Source: Humisphaera sp.
GTDB taxonomy: Bacteria > Planctomycetota > Phycisphaerae > Tepidisphaerales > Tepidisphaeraceae
Direction: 5' to 3'
Assembly: GCA_025351525.1 (NCBI GenBank)
Contig: JANXVV010000117.1
Coordinates: 1-11,053, forward strand
DNA: 11,053 nucleotides
Position 1 is the first letter of the stretch, and each line of letters begins with the position of its first letter. The notes under the pieces were generated by a model. The model saw only the letters and a list, made by a program, of their open reading frames with translations, searched no databases and had not been told where the DNA came from. Shown here in pieces: positions 1-6,924 of this stretch. A program made the translations under genes and the position numbers.

Positions 1-231
1 AGAGTCGGATGCGGCGTTGTGAGAGTCGGATGCGGCGTTGTGAGAGTCGGATGCGGCGTTGTGAGAGTCGGATGCGGCGTTGTGAGAGTCGGATGCGGCG
101 TTGTGAAGGTCGGATGCGGCGTTGTGAAGGTCGGATGGGGCGTTGTGAGAGTCGGATGGGGCGTTGTGAAGGTCGGATGCGGCGTTGTGAAGGTCGGATG
201 CCGCGTTGTGAGAGTCGGATGCGGCGTTGGG
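1..231. repeat. 21-bp tandem repeat (11 copies, open at left edge)
   Basis: Eleven head-to-tail copies of a 21-bp unit (core GTCGGATGCGGCGTTGTG) fill this stretch. The first five are identical. The later ones alternate AGAG/AAGG at the unit start and carry single C/G changes, and the last decays into unrelated sequence. The array starts at the window edge, so its true length is unknown. Because 21 is a multiple of 3 and the unit has no stop, frames on both strands stay open, and the apparent ORFs are not evidence of a gene. One plus frame (R-V-G-C-G-V-V repeats) is open from base 1 to a TGA at 250-252, so the array could be the tail of a gene lying to the left. I prefer a non-coding minisatellite. 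Confidence 0.95.
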
Positions 232-269
232 GGAGTCGCCGAGCGGGGGTGAGGGGGAGAACAACGCAA

Positions 270-577
270 TGACGAATTCACGAAATTCGAATTCACGAAT
301 CAATGACGAATGACGAATGACGAATGACGAAATGGGCAATTCGTTTCAGCCATTCTTCCCTCCGAATTCCTTGCGCTTCCTTTGCGCTCCCGGCGTCTTT
401 GCGCCCGCCTTTGTCTTCCGGGACGAGCAGAAGAAAGACCTGCCGCAAAGGCGCAAAGAGCGCAAAGAGGGACGCGAAGAATTCAATCGGAGTGCGCTGT
501 TTTTCCTTCGGTTTCATCATTCCCTCATTCGTACTTCGTCATCGATTCGTGAATTCGAATTTCGTCATTCGTCATTC
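270..577. repeat. Nested inverted-repeat element, intergenic
   Basis: The gene-free stretch 232-658 is mostly one nested inverted-repeat structure. The outer arms are at about 270-334 (GAATTCACGAA plus four 7-bp AATGACG units at 302-329) and about 515-577 (TTCGTGAATTCGAA followed by TCGTCATTCGTCATTC). The inner arms are at about 364-404 (TTGCGCTTCCTTTGCGCTCC) and 442-484 (GGCGCAAAGAGCGCAAAGAG). Small frames run through both arms in both directions but are translated repeats with no gene-like character. No promoter or terminator is convincing in 578-658, upstream of the MATE gene. Confidence 0.8.
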
Positions 578-658
578 TCCCCCGGCCCGTCTGGTTGTGG
601 ACTCCATTATTTATCCTTCTCCCCTCCCGCCTAAAACTCTGCTACCCTTGCCTGTCCG

Positions 659-2089
659 ATGACCGCCCCCGAAGTTCCATCGCCTCTGTCCTCCGCCCGC
701 TCGCCGCTGGGGGAGTTGCTGCTGTTGGCGGGGCCGACGGTGGCGCAGATGGCTTCCTATACGCTGATGCAGTTCATCGACACCTGGCTGCTGTCGCGGT
801 TCGGGGACAACCGGGTCACGGGGCTCGAGCCGACGGCGGCGTCCAACGCGGGGATGCTTTCGTTTGCGCTCATCAGCGTGGGGTTCGGCACGTTGATGGT
901 GGTGAACACGCTGGTCAGCCAGTGTTTCGGGCGCGGGGATCGGCGGGGGTGTGGGCAATATCTGTGGCAGGGGGTCTGGTTCGCGCTGTTGTATTCGCTC
1001 GTGCTGCTGGCCCTGCTGCCGTTCGCACGGTCGATTTTTCGGCTGTTTGGCCATGCGGAAATGCTCGTGGCGGTGGAGGCGACGTATCTGCGCATCATGA
1101 TCGCGGGGGCGGGGTTGAAACTGGTGCAGGTGGCGTTCTCGCAGTTCATGCTGGCGATCGACCGGCCCATGGCGGTGCTGATGGCGACGGTGATCGGCGT
1201 GAGTGTCAATGCGCTCGCGGCGTGGATTTTCATCTACGGGAAACTGGGCCTCGCGCCCATGGGCATCCGGGGCAGCGCGCTCGGGCAGAACGTGGGGGTG
1301 TTGGTGGAGATGGCGGTGCTCATTCTGCTGGCCTGCCGCCGGGACACGCGATTGGCGTACCATCTGCGCGAGTGGAAATTCCGGTGGAGGCAGTTCCGCA
1401 CCATGCTGGCGGTGGGACTGCCCTCCGGCGCTCAGCTCACGGCGGATGTGCTGGCGTGGTCGCTGTTCAGCGTCTGGGTGATGGCCCCGTTCGGCACCGA
1501 GACGATGGCCGCCAACGCCTTCACATTCCGGTTCTATTCCGTCAGCTTCATGCCCGCCTACGGGATCGCCATGGCGGTCACGGCGCTGGTGGGCCGGTAC
1601 ATTGGCGCGGGCCATCCGGAGGTGGCGGCACGGCGGGCGTGGCTGGGGTTCGTGCTGGCCGCCGGATACATGCTGGGCTGCGGGGTGCTGTTTCTGCTAG
1701 GCCGGCATCAGCTGTTGAAACTGTTCACGGGCAACCCGGAGATCCTGCGGATCGGCTCGACGCTGCTGGTGTACGCGGCGATCTATCAGTTCTTCGACGC
1801 GATGTACATCATTTACAACGGCGCCCTGCGCGGAGCGGGCGACACGCTGGTCCCGGCGGTGGTGACGATGACCCTGTGCTGGGGGATCACCGTGGCGGGA
1901 GGGCGAGCGATCGCCACGCATCTGCCGCAATATGGGGCGGCGGGGCCGTGGGTGGCCTCGACGATTTATGGCATCCTTCTCGGCACGTTCAGCTACCTGC
2001 GGTTTGTGCGCGGAGGATGGCGGAGGATTCATCTGAACGGGGCAGCCTCGAATGTCGGGGCGATTGGCGTTACAGTGGCGGATTCGTGA
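659..2089 (+). CDS. MATE-family multidrug/metabolite exporter
   Basis: This 476-residue integral inner-membrane protein has the length and layout of the MATE (NorM/DinF) family, which exports cationic drugs or metabolites in exchange for Na+ or H+. It consists almost entirely of hydrophobic helices, consistent with 12 segments in two homologous halves. The N-terminal half opens with GPTVAQ and ends its second helix pair with the VNTLVSQCFGRGDRR loop. The second half repeats this as GLPSGAQ and VTALVGRYIGAGHPE, and ALRGAGDTLVP is the typical MATE late-loop motif. The ATG at 659 has no recognisable SD in the preceding CTTGCCTGTCCG, but it fits the family N-terminus with a short polar lead before helix 1. 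Substrate cannot be read from sequence. It appears to be a single-gene unit flanked by repeat elements on both sides. Confidence 0.95.
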   Translation: MTAPEVPSPLSSARSPLGELLLLAGPTVAQMASYTLMQFIDTWLLSRFGDNRVTGLEPTAASNAGMLSFALISVGFGTLMVVNTLVSQCFGRGDRRGCGQYLWQGVWFALLYSLVLLALLPFARSIFRLFGHAEMLVAVEATYLRIMIAGAGLKLVQVAFSQFMLAIDRPMAVLMATVIGVSVNALAAWIFIYGKLGLAPMGIRGSALGQNVGVLVEMAVLILLACRRDTRLAYHLREWKFRWRQFRTMLAVGLPSGAQLTADVLAWSLFSVWVMAPFGTETMAANAFTFRFYSVSFMPAYGIAMAVTALVGRYIGAGHPEVAARRAWLGFVLAAGYMLGCGVLFLLGRHQLLKLFTGNPEILRIGSTLLVYAAIYQFFDAMYIIYNGALRGAGDTLVPAVVTMTLCWGITVAGGRAIATHLPQYGAAGPWVASTIYGILLGTFSYLRFVRGGWRRIHLNGAASNVGAIGVTVADS

Positions 2090-2118
2090 GTGAAACCGAG
2101 ACGATTGTTTGAATCCGA

Positions 2119-2381
2119 ATTATTGAGCCGTCTCTCTTGCGAGGCGCGTCTTGGCGGTACGGTGAGACTTTTCAGGTTCGACTCAGAAGAGCCACAGAGA
2201 ACAGAGAGGGTTGCACAGAGGAAAAAAGCGAGAAAGAAAGATTGAATTGATTTCTCCGTGCCGGCCTCTGTGTTCTCTGTGTCCACTGTGGCTCCCCCCG
2301 ATGTTGGAACGGCGAAGTTGCGATATCGTTTTGGAAACTGTTCCGTCGAGACGCGCCTCGCAAGCGAGACGGCTAAATAAT
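2119..2381. repeat. 263-bp element with 32-bp terminal inverted repeats, upstream of ileS
   Basis: The left arm 2119-2150 (ATTATTGAGCCGTCTC...) and right arm 2350-2381 (...GAGACGGCTAAATAAT) are inverted copies matching at 30 of 32 positions. Inside is a second, imperfect inverted repeat: GAGCCACAGAGAACAGAG at 2190-2207 faces CTCTGTGTTCTCTGTG at 2267-2282, followed by CACTGTGGCTC at 2284-2294. The element fills nearly all of the MATE-ileS gap and ends 17 bp before the ileS ATG, so it forms the ileS upstream region. No protein-coding content is convincing inside it. A shorter relative sits at 5333-5415. Confidence 0.88.
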
Positions 2382-2398
2382 CAAATGCGAAAAATACC

Positions 2399-5299
2399 AT
2401 GACCCAAGAGACCCCCGACAAGAAGAACTACAAGACGACGTTGAACCTCCCGCAGACGGCGTTCGCGATGGAGGCGAAGCTGACGGTGAATGAGCCGAAG
2501 CGCCTGGCGATGTGGCGGGAGGGGCGGCTTTACGAGAAAGTCCTCACCGACCGGGCGACGAACGGGAAGGGCAAGTGGGTGCTGCACGATGGCCCGCCGT
2601 TCGCGAACGGGGATATCCACATCGGGCATCTGATCAACAAGACGCTCAAAGATGTGATCCTGCGCTTCCGGACGATGGAGGGATATGAAACGCCGTATGT
2701 GCCGGGGTGGGATTGTCATGGGTTGCCGATCGAGCACAAGATTCAGGAGGAGGTGAAGAAGGCGGGGAAGGATTTCCGGGCGATGGGGACGGTGGAAGTG
2801 CGGCAGTTGTGCTACGCCTCCGCCGAGCATTTTGCCAAGGCGCAGGGGGAGCAGTTTCAGCGATTGGGGATCCTCGGGGATTGGGCGAATCCGTACCTGA
2901 CGATGAAGCCGGAGTATGAGGCGGAGACGCTGGAAGTGTTCGCGCGGTTTGTGGAGGCGGGGTTGGTGTACAAGCAACTGAAGCCGGTGCCGTGGTCGGT
3001 GGCCAGCCAGACGGCGCTGGCGGATGCGGAGTTGGAATACAAGGATGTGGAGGATGCGAGCGTGTATGTGGAGTTCCCGGTGGAGGCGGGGACGGAGGTC
3101 GCAAAGAAGTTTGATCGGCCGGTCTATCTGATCGTGTGGACGACCACGCCGTGGACGCTGCCTGCGAATCTGGCGATCGCGGTGAATGCGACGATGCAGT
3201 ACGCCTTTATCGAGTACACGCGGGCGGGGGAGAAGCGGATCGGCATCGTCGCCTCCGAACTGTGCGACAAGGTGTTTGGTCCCGGTCTCGGGCAGGGGAT
3301 CGAAGAGGTGCGCGTGCTGGGGGAGATGATGACGGGGGAGGAGTTGTCGAAACGGGCGGAGTATGTCCATCCGTTCATTGAGTACAAAGGGCCGATTCTG
3401 ACCGCCGACTATGTGACGGCGACCGATGGCACGGGGATGGTGCACACTGCGCCGGGGCATGGGGAGGATGACTACGACACGGGGCGCAAGCACGGGCTGG
3501 CGGTCTACTGCCCGGTACTGGCGAGCGGGCGGTTCGACGATACGGTGCCGGAATTTCTGCGGGGGAAGACGGTCAAAGAATCCAACGGGTTGATCACTGA
3601 AGAACTCAAAAGTCGCGGGCGGTTGTTCGGGGTGCAGAACATCCTGCACAGCTATCCGCACGATTGGCGGACGAAGACCCCGATCATTTTCCGGGCGACG
3701 GAGCAGTGGTTCATCGCGATGGACAAACCGTTTCAGTTGAGCGGCGATACGGGAACGCCCCAATCCTTGCGCGAGCGGGCGATGACGGCCACGGAGGACG
3801 GGGTGGATTTCATCCCCGCCTGGGGACAGGCCCGGCTGCAGGGCATGTTGCAATCGAGGCCGGATTGGTGCATCAGTCGGCAGCGGGCGTGGGGCTTGCC
3901 GATCCCGGTGTTTTACAATGAGAAGGATGAGCCACTGCTCACCCCGGCGAGTGTGCGGGCGGTGGCGAAGCGGGTCCGCGAAAAGGGATCGGATGTCTGG
4001 TTCACTGAGACGCCGACGGAACTGCTGAGCTGCGATCAGACGGCGTGCCCGATTCACTTCGGCGAGACGGCCAAACTCCGTAAGGAAAAAGACATCTTCG
4101 ATGTGTGGTTCGAGTCGGGCAGTTCGTGGCGGGCGGTGTTGCAGAGCCGGTCCACTTTGAAATTCCCCGCCGATCTGTATCTGGAAGGCTCGGATCAGCA
4201 TCGCGGCTGGTTCCAGTTGTCGCTGCTTCCTTCGCTCGGCGCGACCGGGCAGGCGCCCTACAAGCAGGTGTTGACGCACGGGTTCGTAGTGAAACCAGAT
4301 GGCACGAAGGTCAGCAAGAGCGACAAGGAATATGTAAAAGCCGTCGATGAGATCAACCGCCATGGGGCCGATGTGCTGCGTCTGTGGTGTTGCAGCGTCG
4401 ACTACCAGAACGACATTCCCGCCAGCCCCAAAGCCCTTCAGGAATTTGGCGACAAGTATCGCAAGATCCGCAACACGCTGCGCTACCTGCTGTCAAACCT
4501 GTACGATTTCGATCCGAAGACCGATGCCCGGGAGGTGCCGCCGAACAGCCTCGATGGATGGGCGATGTATCAACTGGATCTGCTCATCGCCGACGTGACC
4601 GAATCGTACGATGTCTATCAACTGCACCGCGTCTTTCGGTTGCTGCATGATTTCTGCTCGGTGCAGGTCAGTTCCATCTACGGCAATGCGATGAAGGATC
4701 GGCTGTATTGCGAAATGCCGAACAGCCCGCTGCGCCGTCGCTGTCAGACGGTGATGCACGCGATGGTGATCGCGCTCAGCAAGCTGCTCGCCCCGATGCT
4801 GGTGTTCACCGCCGATGAGGTGTGGGAACACATCCCGCACAAACCGGGGAAGGATGCGGCGCTGCAATCCATCCATCTGGCCTGGCTGCCGGAGACGAGT
4901 GACGCGGAGGTGGATGAGGATCAGAAGGAGGAGTGGGAACTGTTGATGCGGCTGCGCGAGGATGCCCTCGGCCAGCTCGACAAGCTGAAAAAAGAGTCGG
5001 GCCTGAACAAGGCCGGCGAGGCGGAGATCGTCTATCAGGTGGATGATGATGCGCTGCGGCGAAAGCTCCAAGCCTACGGCACCGATCTGGAAGACCTGGT
5101 GGGCTGCGGCCATTATGCCTTCGCGGAAAAGGACACGCCCGGCCCGGCGGTGACGGTGAAAGTGGTTGATCGCCGCAATGATTACGCGGCGTGCGCCCGA
5201 AGCTGGAAGCGCCGCCCCGATGTCGGCAAAGACGCCGACTACCCGGATCTGTCCACCCGCGATGCGATGGCGATGCGGGCGATCGGGAGTCTTCCGTAG
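2399..5299 (+). CDS. ileS: Isoleucyl-tRNA synthetase, class Ia
   Basis: This cytoplasmic enzyme charges tRNA-Ile with isoleucine using ATP and edits mischarged valine. At 966 residues it is full length for the bacterial type. Landmarks in order: the N-terminal YKTTLNLPQT; the ATP-binding HIGH at residues 74-77; PGWDCHGLPIEHK from 102; the CP1 editing domain with WTTTPWTLPAN (247-257) and HTAPGHGEDDY (H349 and D358 match the E. coli editing H333/D342); WCISRQRAWGLPIP from 490; FDVWFESGSSW from 567; and the second ATP loop as KVSKS at 637-641 (Val for the usual Met). The anticodon-binding helical domain follows. The C-terminal zinc-finger region is recognisable (CARSW...PDVG...YPDLSTRD, 932-955), but three of its four metal cysteines are missing. 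The ATG at 2399 suits the family N-terminus although no SD precedes it. The TAG stop lies inside a palindromic repeat. Confidence 0.99.
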   Translation: MTQETPDKKNYKTTLNLPQTAFAMEAKLTVNEPKRLAMWREGRLYEKVLTDRATNGKGKWVLHDGPPFANGDIHIGHLINKTLKDVILRFRTMEGYETPYVPGWDCHGLPIEHKIQEEVKKAGKDFRAMGTVEVRQLCYASAEHFAKAQGEQFQRLGILGDWANPYLTMKPEYEAETLEVFARFVEAGLVYKQLKPVPWSVASQTALADAELEYKDVEDASVYVEFPVEAGTEVAKKFDRPVYLIVWTTTPWTLPANLAIAVNATMQYAFIEYTRAGEKRIGIVASELCDKVFGPGLGQGIEEVRVLGEMMTGEELSKRAEYVHPFIEYKGPILTADYVTATDGTGMVHTAPGHGEDDYDTGRKHGLAVYCPVLASGRFDDTVPEFLRGKTVKESNGLITEELKSRGRLFGVQNILHSYPHDWRTKTPIIFRATEQWFIAMDKPFQLSGDTGTPQSLRERAMTATEDGVDFIPAWGQARLQGMLQSRPDWCISRQRAWGLPIPVFYNEKDEPLLTPASVRAVAKRVREKGSDVWFTETPTELLSCDQTACPIHFGETAKLRKEKDIFDVWFESGSSWRAVLQSRSTLKFPADLYLEGSDQHRGWFQLSLLPSLGATGQAPYKQVLTHGFVVKPDGTKVSKSDKEYVKAVDEINRHGADVLRLWCCSVDYQNDIPASPKALQEFGDKYRKIRNTLRYLLSNLYDFDPKTDAREVPPNSLDGWAMYQLDLLIADVTESYDVYQLHRVFRLLHDFCSVQVSSIYGNAMKDRLYCEMPNSPLRRRCQTVMHAMVIALSKLLAPMLVFTADEVWEHIPHKPGKDAALQSIHLAWLPETSDAEVDEDQKEEWELLMRLREDALGQLDKLKKESGLNKAGEAEIVYQVDDDALRRKLQAYGTDLEDLVGCGHYAFAEKDTPGPAVTVKVVDRRNDYAACARSWKRRPDVGKDADYPDLSTRDAMAMRAIGSLP

Positions 5300-5318
5300 C
5301 ATGGGCTAACAGCCCATG
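5300..5318. repeat. CATGGGCT palindrome, copy 1 (ileS 3' end)
   Basis: Perfect 8-bp arms CATGGGCT and AGCCCATG surround a 3-base AAC loop. The preceding TAG is both the ileS stop codon and part of the longer repeat unit GTAGCATGGGCT. As RNA this would form a short stable hairpin directly after the stop codon. With no U-run behind it, it is more likely a REP-like repeat or 3'-end stabiliser than a classical terminator. Confidence 0.9.
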
Positions 5319-5332
5319 ATTGATAGAGGCTC

Positions 5333-5415
5333 ATTATTGAGCCGTCTCGCTTGCGAGGCGCGTCGGACGGGATGATCGCTCGGACACGGCTCGCAAGCGA
5401 GACCGGCTAAATAAT
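5333..5415. repeat. 83-bp compact copy of the ATTATTGAGCC inverted-repeat element
   Basis: Left arm 5333-5364 (ATTATTGAGCCGTCTCGCTT...) and right arm about 5384-5415 (...AGCGAGACCGGCTAAATAAT) are inverted repeats with a one-base insertion and a few mismatches. The spacer is about 19 bp, giving a long hairpin. The same arms bound the 263-bp element at 2119-2381, so ileS has one copy on each side. The flanking bases to 5448 hold an AT-rich run (GATAATTTTTTAAG) but no gene. Confidence 0.9.
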
Positions 5416-5448
5416 CAGGACGATAATTTTTTAAGATCGAGTCAAAAA

Positions 5449-5467
5449 CATGGGCTGGTAGCCCATG
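5449..5467. repeat. CATGGGCT palindrome, copy 2 (before purN)
   Basis: CATGGGCT-GGT-AGCCCATG is followed by CTAC, i.e. the same unit as at 5296-5318 but in opposite orientation. Copies 1 and 2 therefore bracket the 5333-5415 hairpin as outward-facing ends GTAGCATGGGCT...AGCCCATGCTAC, a composite of about 176 bp (5296-5471). The unit ends just before the weak purN SD (GGAAG, 5472-5476). Confidence 0.9.
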
Positions 5468-5482
5468 CTACGGAAGAATTGA

Positions 5483-6109
5483 ATGCCGTCACCCCTCCAC
5501 GTCGCGGTGCTGCTCAGCGGTTCCGGCCGCACGCTTCAGAACTTTCTCGATGAGAAAACGGCGGGGCGGCTGGACATCGACATCCGCCTCGTCATCGCCT
5601 CAAAACCGGGCCTCGGGGGAAGCGGGCGGGCGATCGACGCCGGTCTCAATCATCATCTCATCGACCGCAAGACCAGCGGCGATCTGCACGAATTCAGCAG
5701 TCGCATTTTCGCGCTCTGCGATGAGGCGAAGGTCGATCTGATCTGCCTGGCGGGCTGGTTGAATTTGCTCATCATTCCGCCGCACTATGCGGGGAGGATC
5801 ATAAATATCCATCCGTCGCTGCTGCCCAGTTTCGGCGGCAGGGGGATGTACGGGCACAAAGTGCATCAGGCCGTCATCGACTATGGCTGCAAGATCAGCG
5901 GCTGCACCGTTCACTTCGTCGATGATGCCTACGACAACGGCCCGGTGATCCTGCAGCGCACCTGCCCGGTGATGGAAACCGACACAGCCGACACCCTGGC
6001 GCATCGCGTGTTTGAAGAGGAGAAGATCGCGTTTCCGGAAGGCATCCGGCTCTATCAGCAGGGAAGGCTGAAGGTCGAGGGACGGCGGGTGATCTTAGGA
6101 AACTTGTAG
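5483..6109 (+). CDS. purN: Phosphoribosylglycinamide formyltransferase (GART)
   Basis: This cytoplasmic enzyme of de novo purine synthesis transfers a formyl group from 10-formyl-THF to GAR, giving FGAR. At 208 residues it is normal for bacterial PurN. The N-terminal phosphate-binding loop reads LLSGSGRTLQNF (10-21). The folate/catalytic core is IINIHPSLLPSFGGRGMYG (106-124), and the signature HFVDDAYDNGPVILQ begins at 144. The catalytic Asn-His-Asp triad of E. coli PurN (N106/H108/D144) corresponds to N108, H110 and D151 here, so activity is expected. Start: ATG at 5483 with a weak GGAAG (5472-5476) six bases upstream. It follows ileS by 183 bp of repeats, so co-transcription with ileS is uncertain. 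The TAG stop is part of a CATGGGCT repeat, and the gene converges on a minus-strand gene. Confidence 0.97.
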   Translation: MPSPLHVAVLLSGSGRTLQNFLDEKTAGRLDIDIRLVIASKPGLGGSGRAIDAGLNHHLIDRKTSGDLHEFSSRIFALCDEAKVDLICLAGWLNLLIIPPHYAGRIINIHPSLLPSFGGRGMYGHKVHQAVIDYGCKISGCTVHFVDDAYDNGPVILQRTCPVMETDTADTLAHRVFEEEKIAFPEGIRLYQQGRLKVEGRRVILGNL

Positions 6110-6171
6110 CATGGGCTACCAGTCCATGCTTTTATTTGATGTTTCAAAAAGACATGGGCTGGTAGCCCATG
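6110..6171. repeat. CATGGGCT palindromes, copies 3 and 4, in the convergent purN / DUF2459-like gap
   Basis: Copy 3 (6110-6128, CATGGGCT-ACC-AGTCCATG, one arm mismatch) and copy 4 (6153-6171, CATGGGCT-GGT-AGCCCATG) face each other across 24 bp. They form a doublet with outer ends GTAGCATGGGCT (6106-6117) and AGCCCATGTTAC (6164-6175). The bases before copy 4 (TTTCAAAAAGA) resemble those before copy 2 (GAGTCAAAAA). Both flanking genes take their stop codons from the repeat: TAG of purN, and TAA on the minus strand for the facing gene. A role in bidirectional transcript ending or mRNA protection is plausible. Confidence 0.9.
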
Positions 6172-6900
6172 TTACTGAACGGTCGACAGCTCGAAATTGG
6201 AGTACAGCACCCATCCGTCGACCCGGCATCCCAATTCGCGCAGCCAGTCCGCCGTCAGATGATTGCAGTTATGTGCGAACCAGTAATGCTCATCATCGCG
6301 GACGAAATAGACATGACTGGATTCGTTAAAAATGATCGTGTCCCGATGGCGATTGAATCGTTCGGTCAATTCTTCCCGCACCGCCGCCGCTTTATTGGCG
6401 TCGGCGACGAAACTGAGCAGGCGCGTCGCGGAGAGCGAGTGCATCAGTTCATCGTGCGGTAGAAGCGCCGGAAGTTGTCGACGGCCCAGGGTCGACCCAC
6501 CGGACCAGAACAGCGCGGCCAAGCCATCGGCATTGCCGGTGTGATTTTCCGCAAACCACTGGTAATCCCCCCAGGCAAATTCCACGAGCCCGCCCTTTTC
6601 ATCCGGCAATAGCAGGCTGGAATGCCGGCCATAATCGGCGACAAAAACCGTCACCGCGTTCTGCGGCATCATCGGCGGGGTGATGTGCGGCGCGCAGCTA
6701 ACGGCAAAGAAAAGAATCGAACCGCATAGGACCCATCCCACCTGTGCCGCAACGGCAACGAGGGGAACCGAGAAGGCGCGAAATCGCGAAGTTAAACGCG
6801 AAGGAAAACTATTTGTTTTTAATTTCTTCGCGTAAGTTTTCGATTCGAGGACACTCGATCCTCCGCGCGCGTCTCTGTGCTCTCTGTGGTTCAACCGCAT
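6172..6900 (-). CDS. DUF2459-like putative lipoprotein, start uncertain
   Basis: Numbering is from the ATG at 6900 (242 residues). The conserved part starts after a hydrophobic stretch ending FFAVSC (Cys69), which resembles a lipoprotein signal with a loose lipobox. Then come VFVADYGRHSSLLLP (His93), LVEFAWGDYQWF (105-116) and a C-terminal FAHNCNHLTADWLRELG around Cys212. The pairing of a proximal His, an E-F-x-W-G-D motif and a late N-C-N motif resembles the uncharacterised DUF2459/TIGR02117 family and papain-like folds. This family call is from motif memory and is moderate. No function is known to me. The first 50 or so residues are translated repeat sequence (6740-6896) and are probably not native. 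A GTG at 6741 just before the hydrophobic segment is the best alternative start, but neither start has a good SD. The stop TAA lies in a palindromic repeat. Confidence 0.6.
   Translation of the reverse strand: MRLNHREHRDARGGSSVLESKTYAKKLKTNSFPSRLTSRFRAFSVPLVAVAAQVGWVLCGSILFFAVSCAPHITPPMMPQNAVTVFVADYGRHSSLLLPDEKGGLVEFAWGDYQWFAENHTGNADGLAALFWSGGSTLGRRQLPALLPHDELMHSLSATRLLSFVADANKAAAVREELTERFNRHRDTIIFNESSHVYFVRDDEHYWFAHNCNHLTADWLRELGCRVDGWVLYSNFELSTVQ
6755..6896. repeat. Repeat-derived sequence at the 5' end of the DUF2459-like gene
   Basis: This stretch contains GGCGCGAAATCGCGAAG, then CGCGAAG (6797-6803) facing CTTCGCG (6826-6832), then GTCTCTGTGCTCTCTGTGG (6871-6889). The last is the same type of sequence as the inner arms of the element at 2119-2381 (CCTCTGTGTTCTCTGTG). 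It is intergenic-type repeat material that happens to stay open in the frame of the minus-strand gene. Confidence 0.7.
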
Positions 6901-6924
6901 TTTTCCCTGGTTCAATAGCGCGGA

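Noticed and set aside
1..231. CRISPR array
   Set aside because: The units abut directly with no unique spacers, so it is a simple tandem repeat.
595..2112. 505-codon plus-strand frame overlapping the MATE gene
   Set aside because: It is the +1 frame of the exporter, rich in Gly/Ala/Arg with no hydrophobic helices. The 659 frame carries all MATE motifs.
2090..2398. T-box or other riboswitch in front of ileS
   Set aside because: No T-box core (AGGGUGG-like) sequence or terminator/antiterminator pair is visible. The structure is explained by inverted-repeat elements.
2385..2402. Five-codon leader MRKIP whose TGA overlaps the ileS ATG
   Set aside because: ATGA overlap could couple translation, but the frame is tiny, has no SD and contains a single Ile codon. 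Chance is the simpler reading.
2381..4363. 660-codon open frame on the minus strand
   Set aside because: It lies wholly antisense to ileS, is rich in Arg/His/Pro/Leu as expected from reversed GC-rich codons, and has no recognisable domain.
5300..5318. Rho-independent terminator after ileS
   Set aside because: The hairpin lacks a following U-run, and identical palindromes occur before purN, so a repeat family explains it better.
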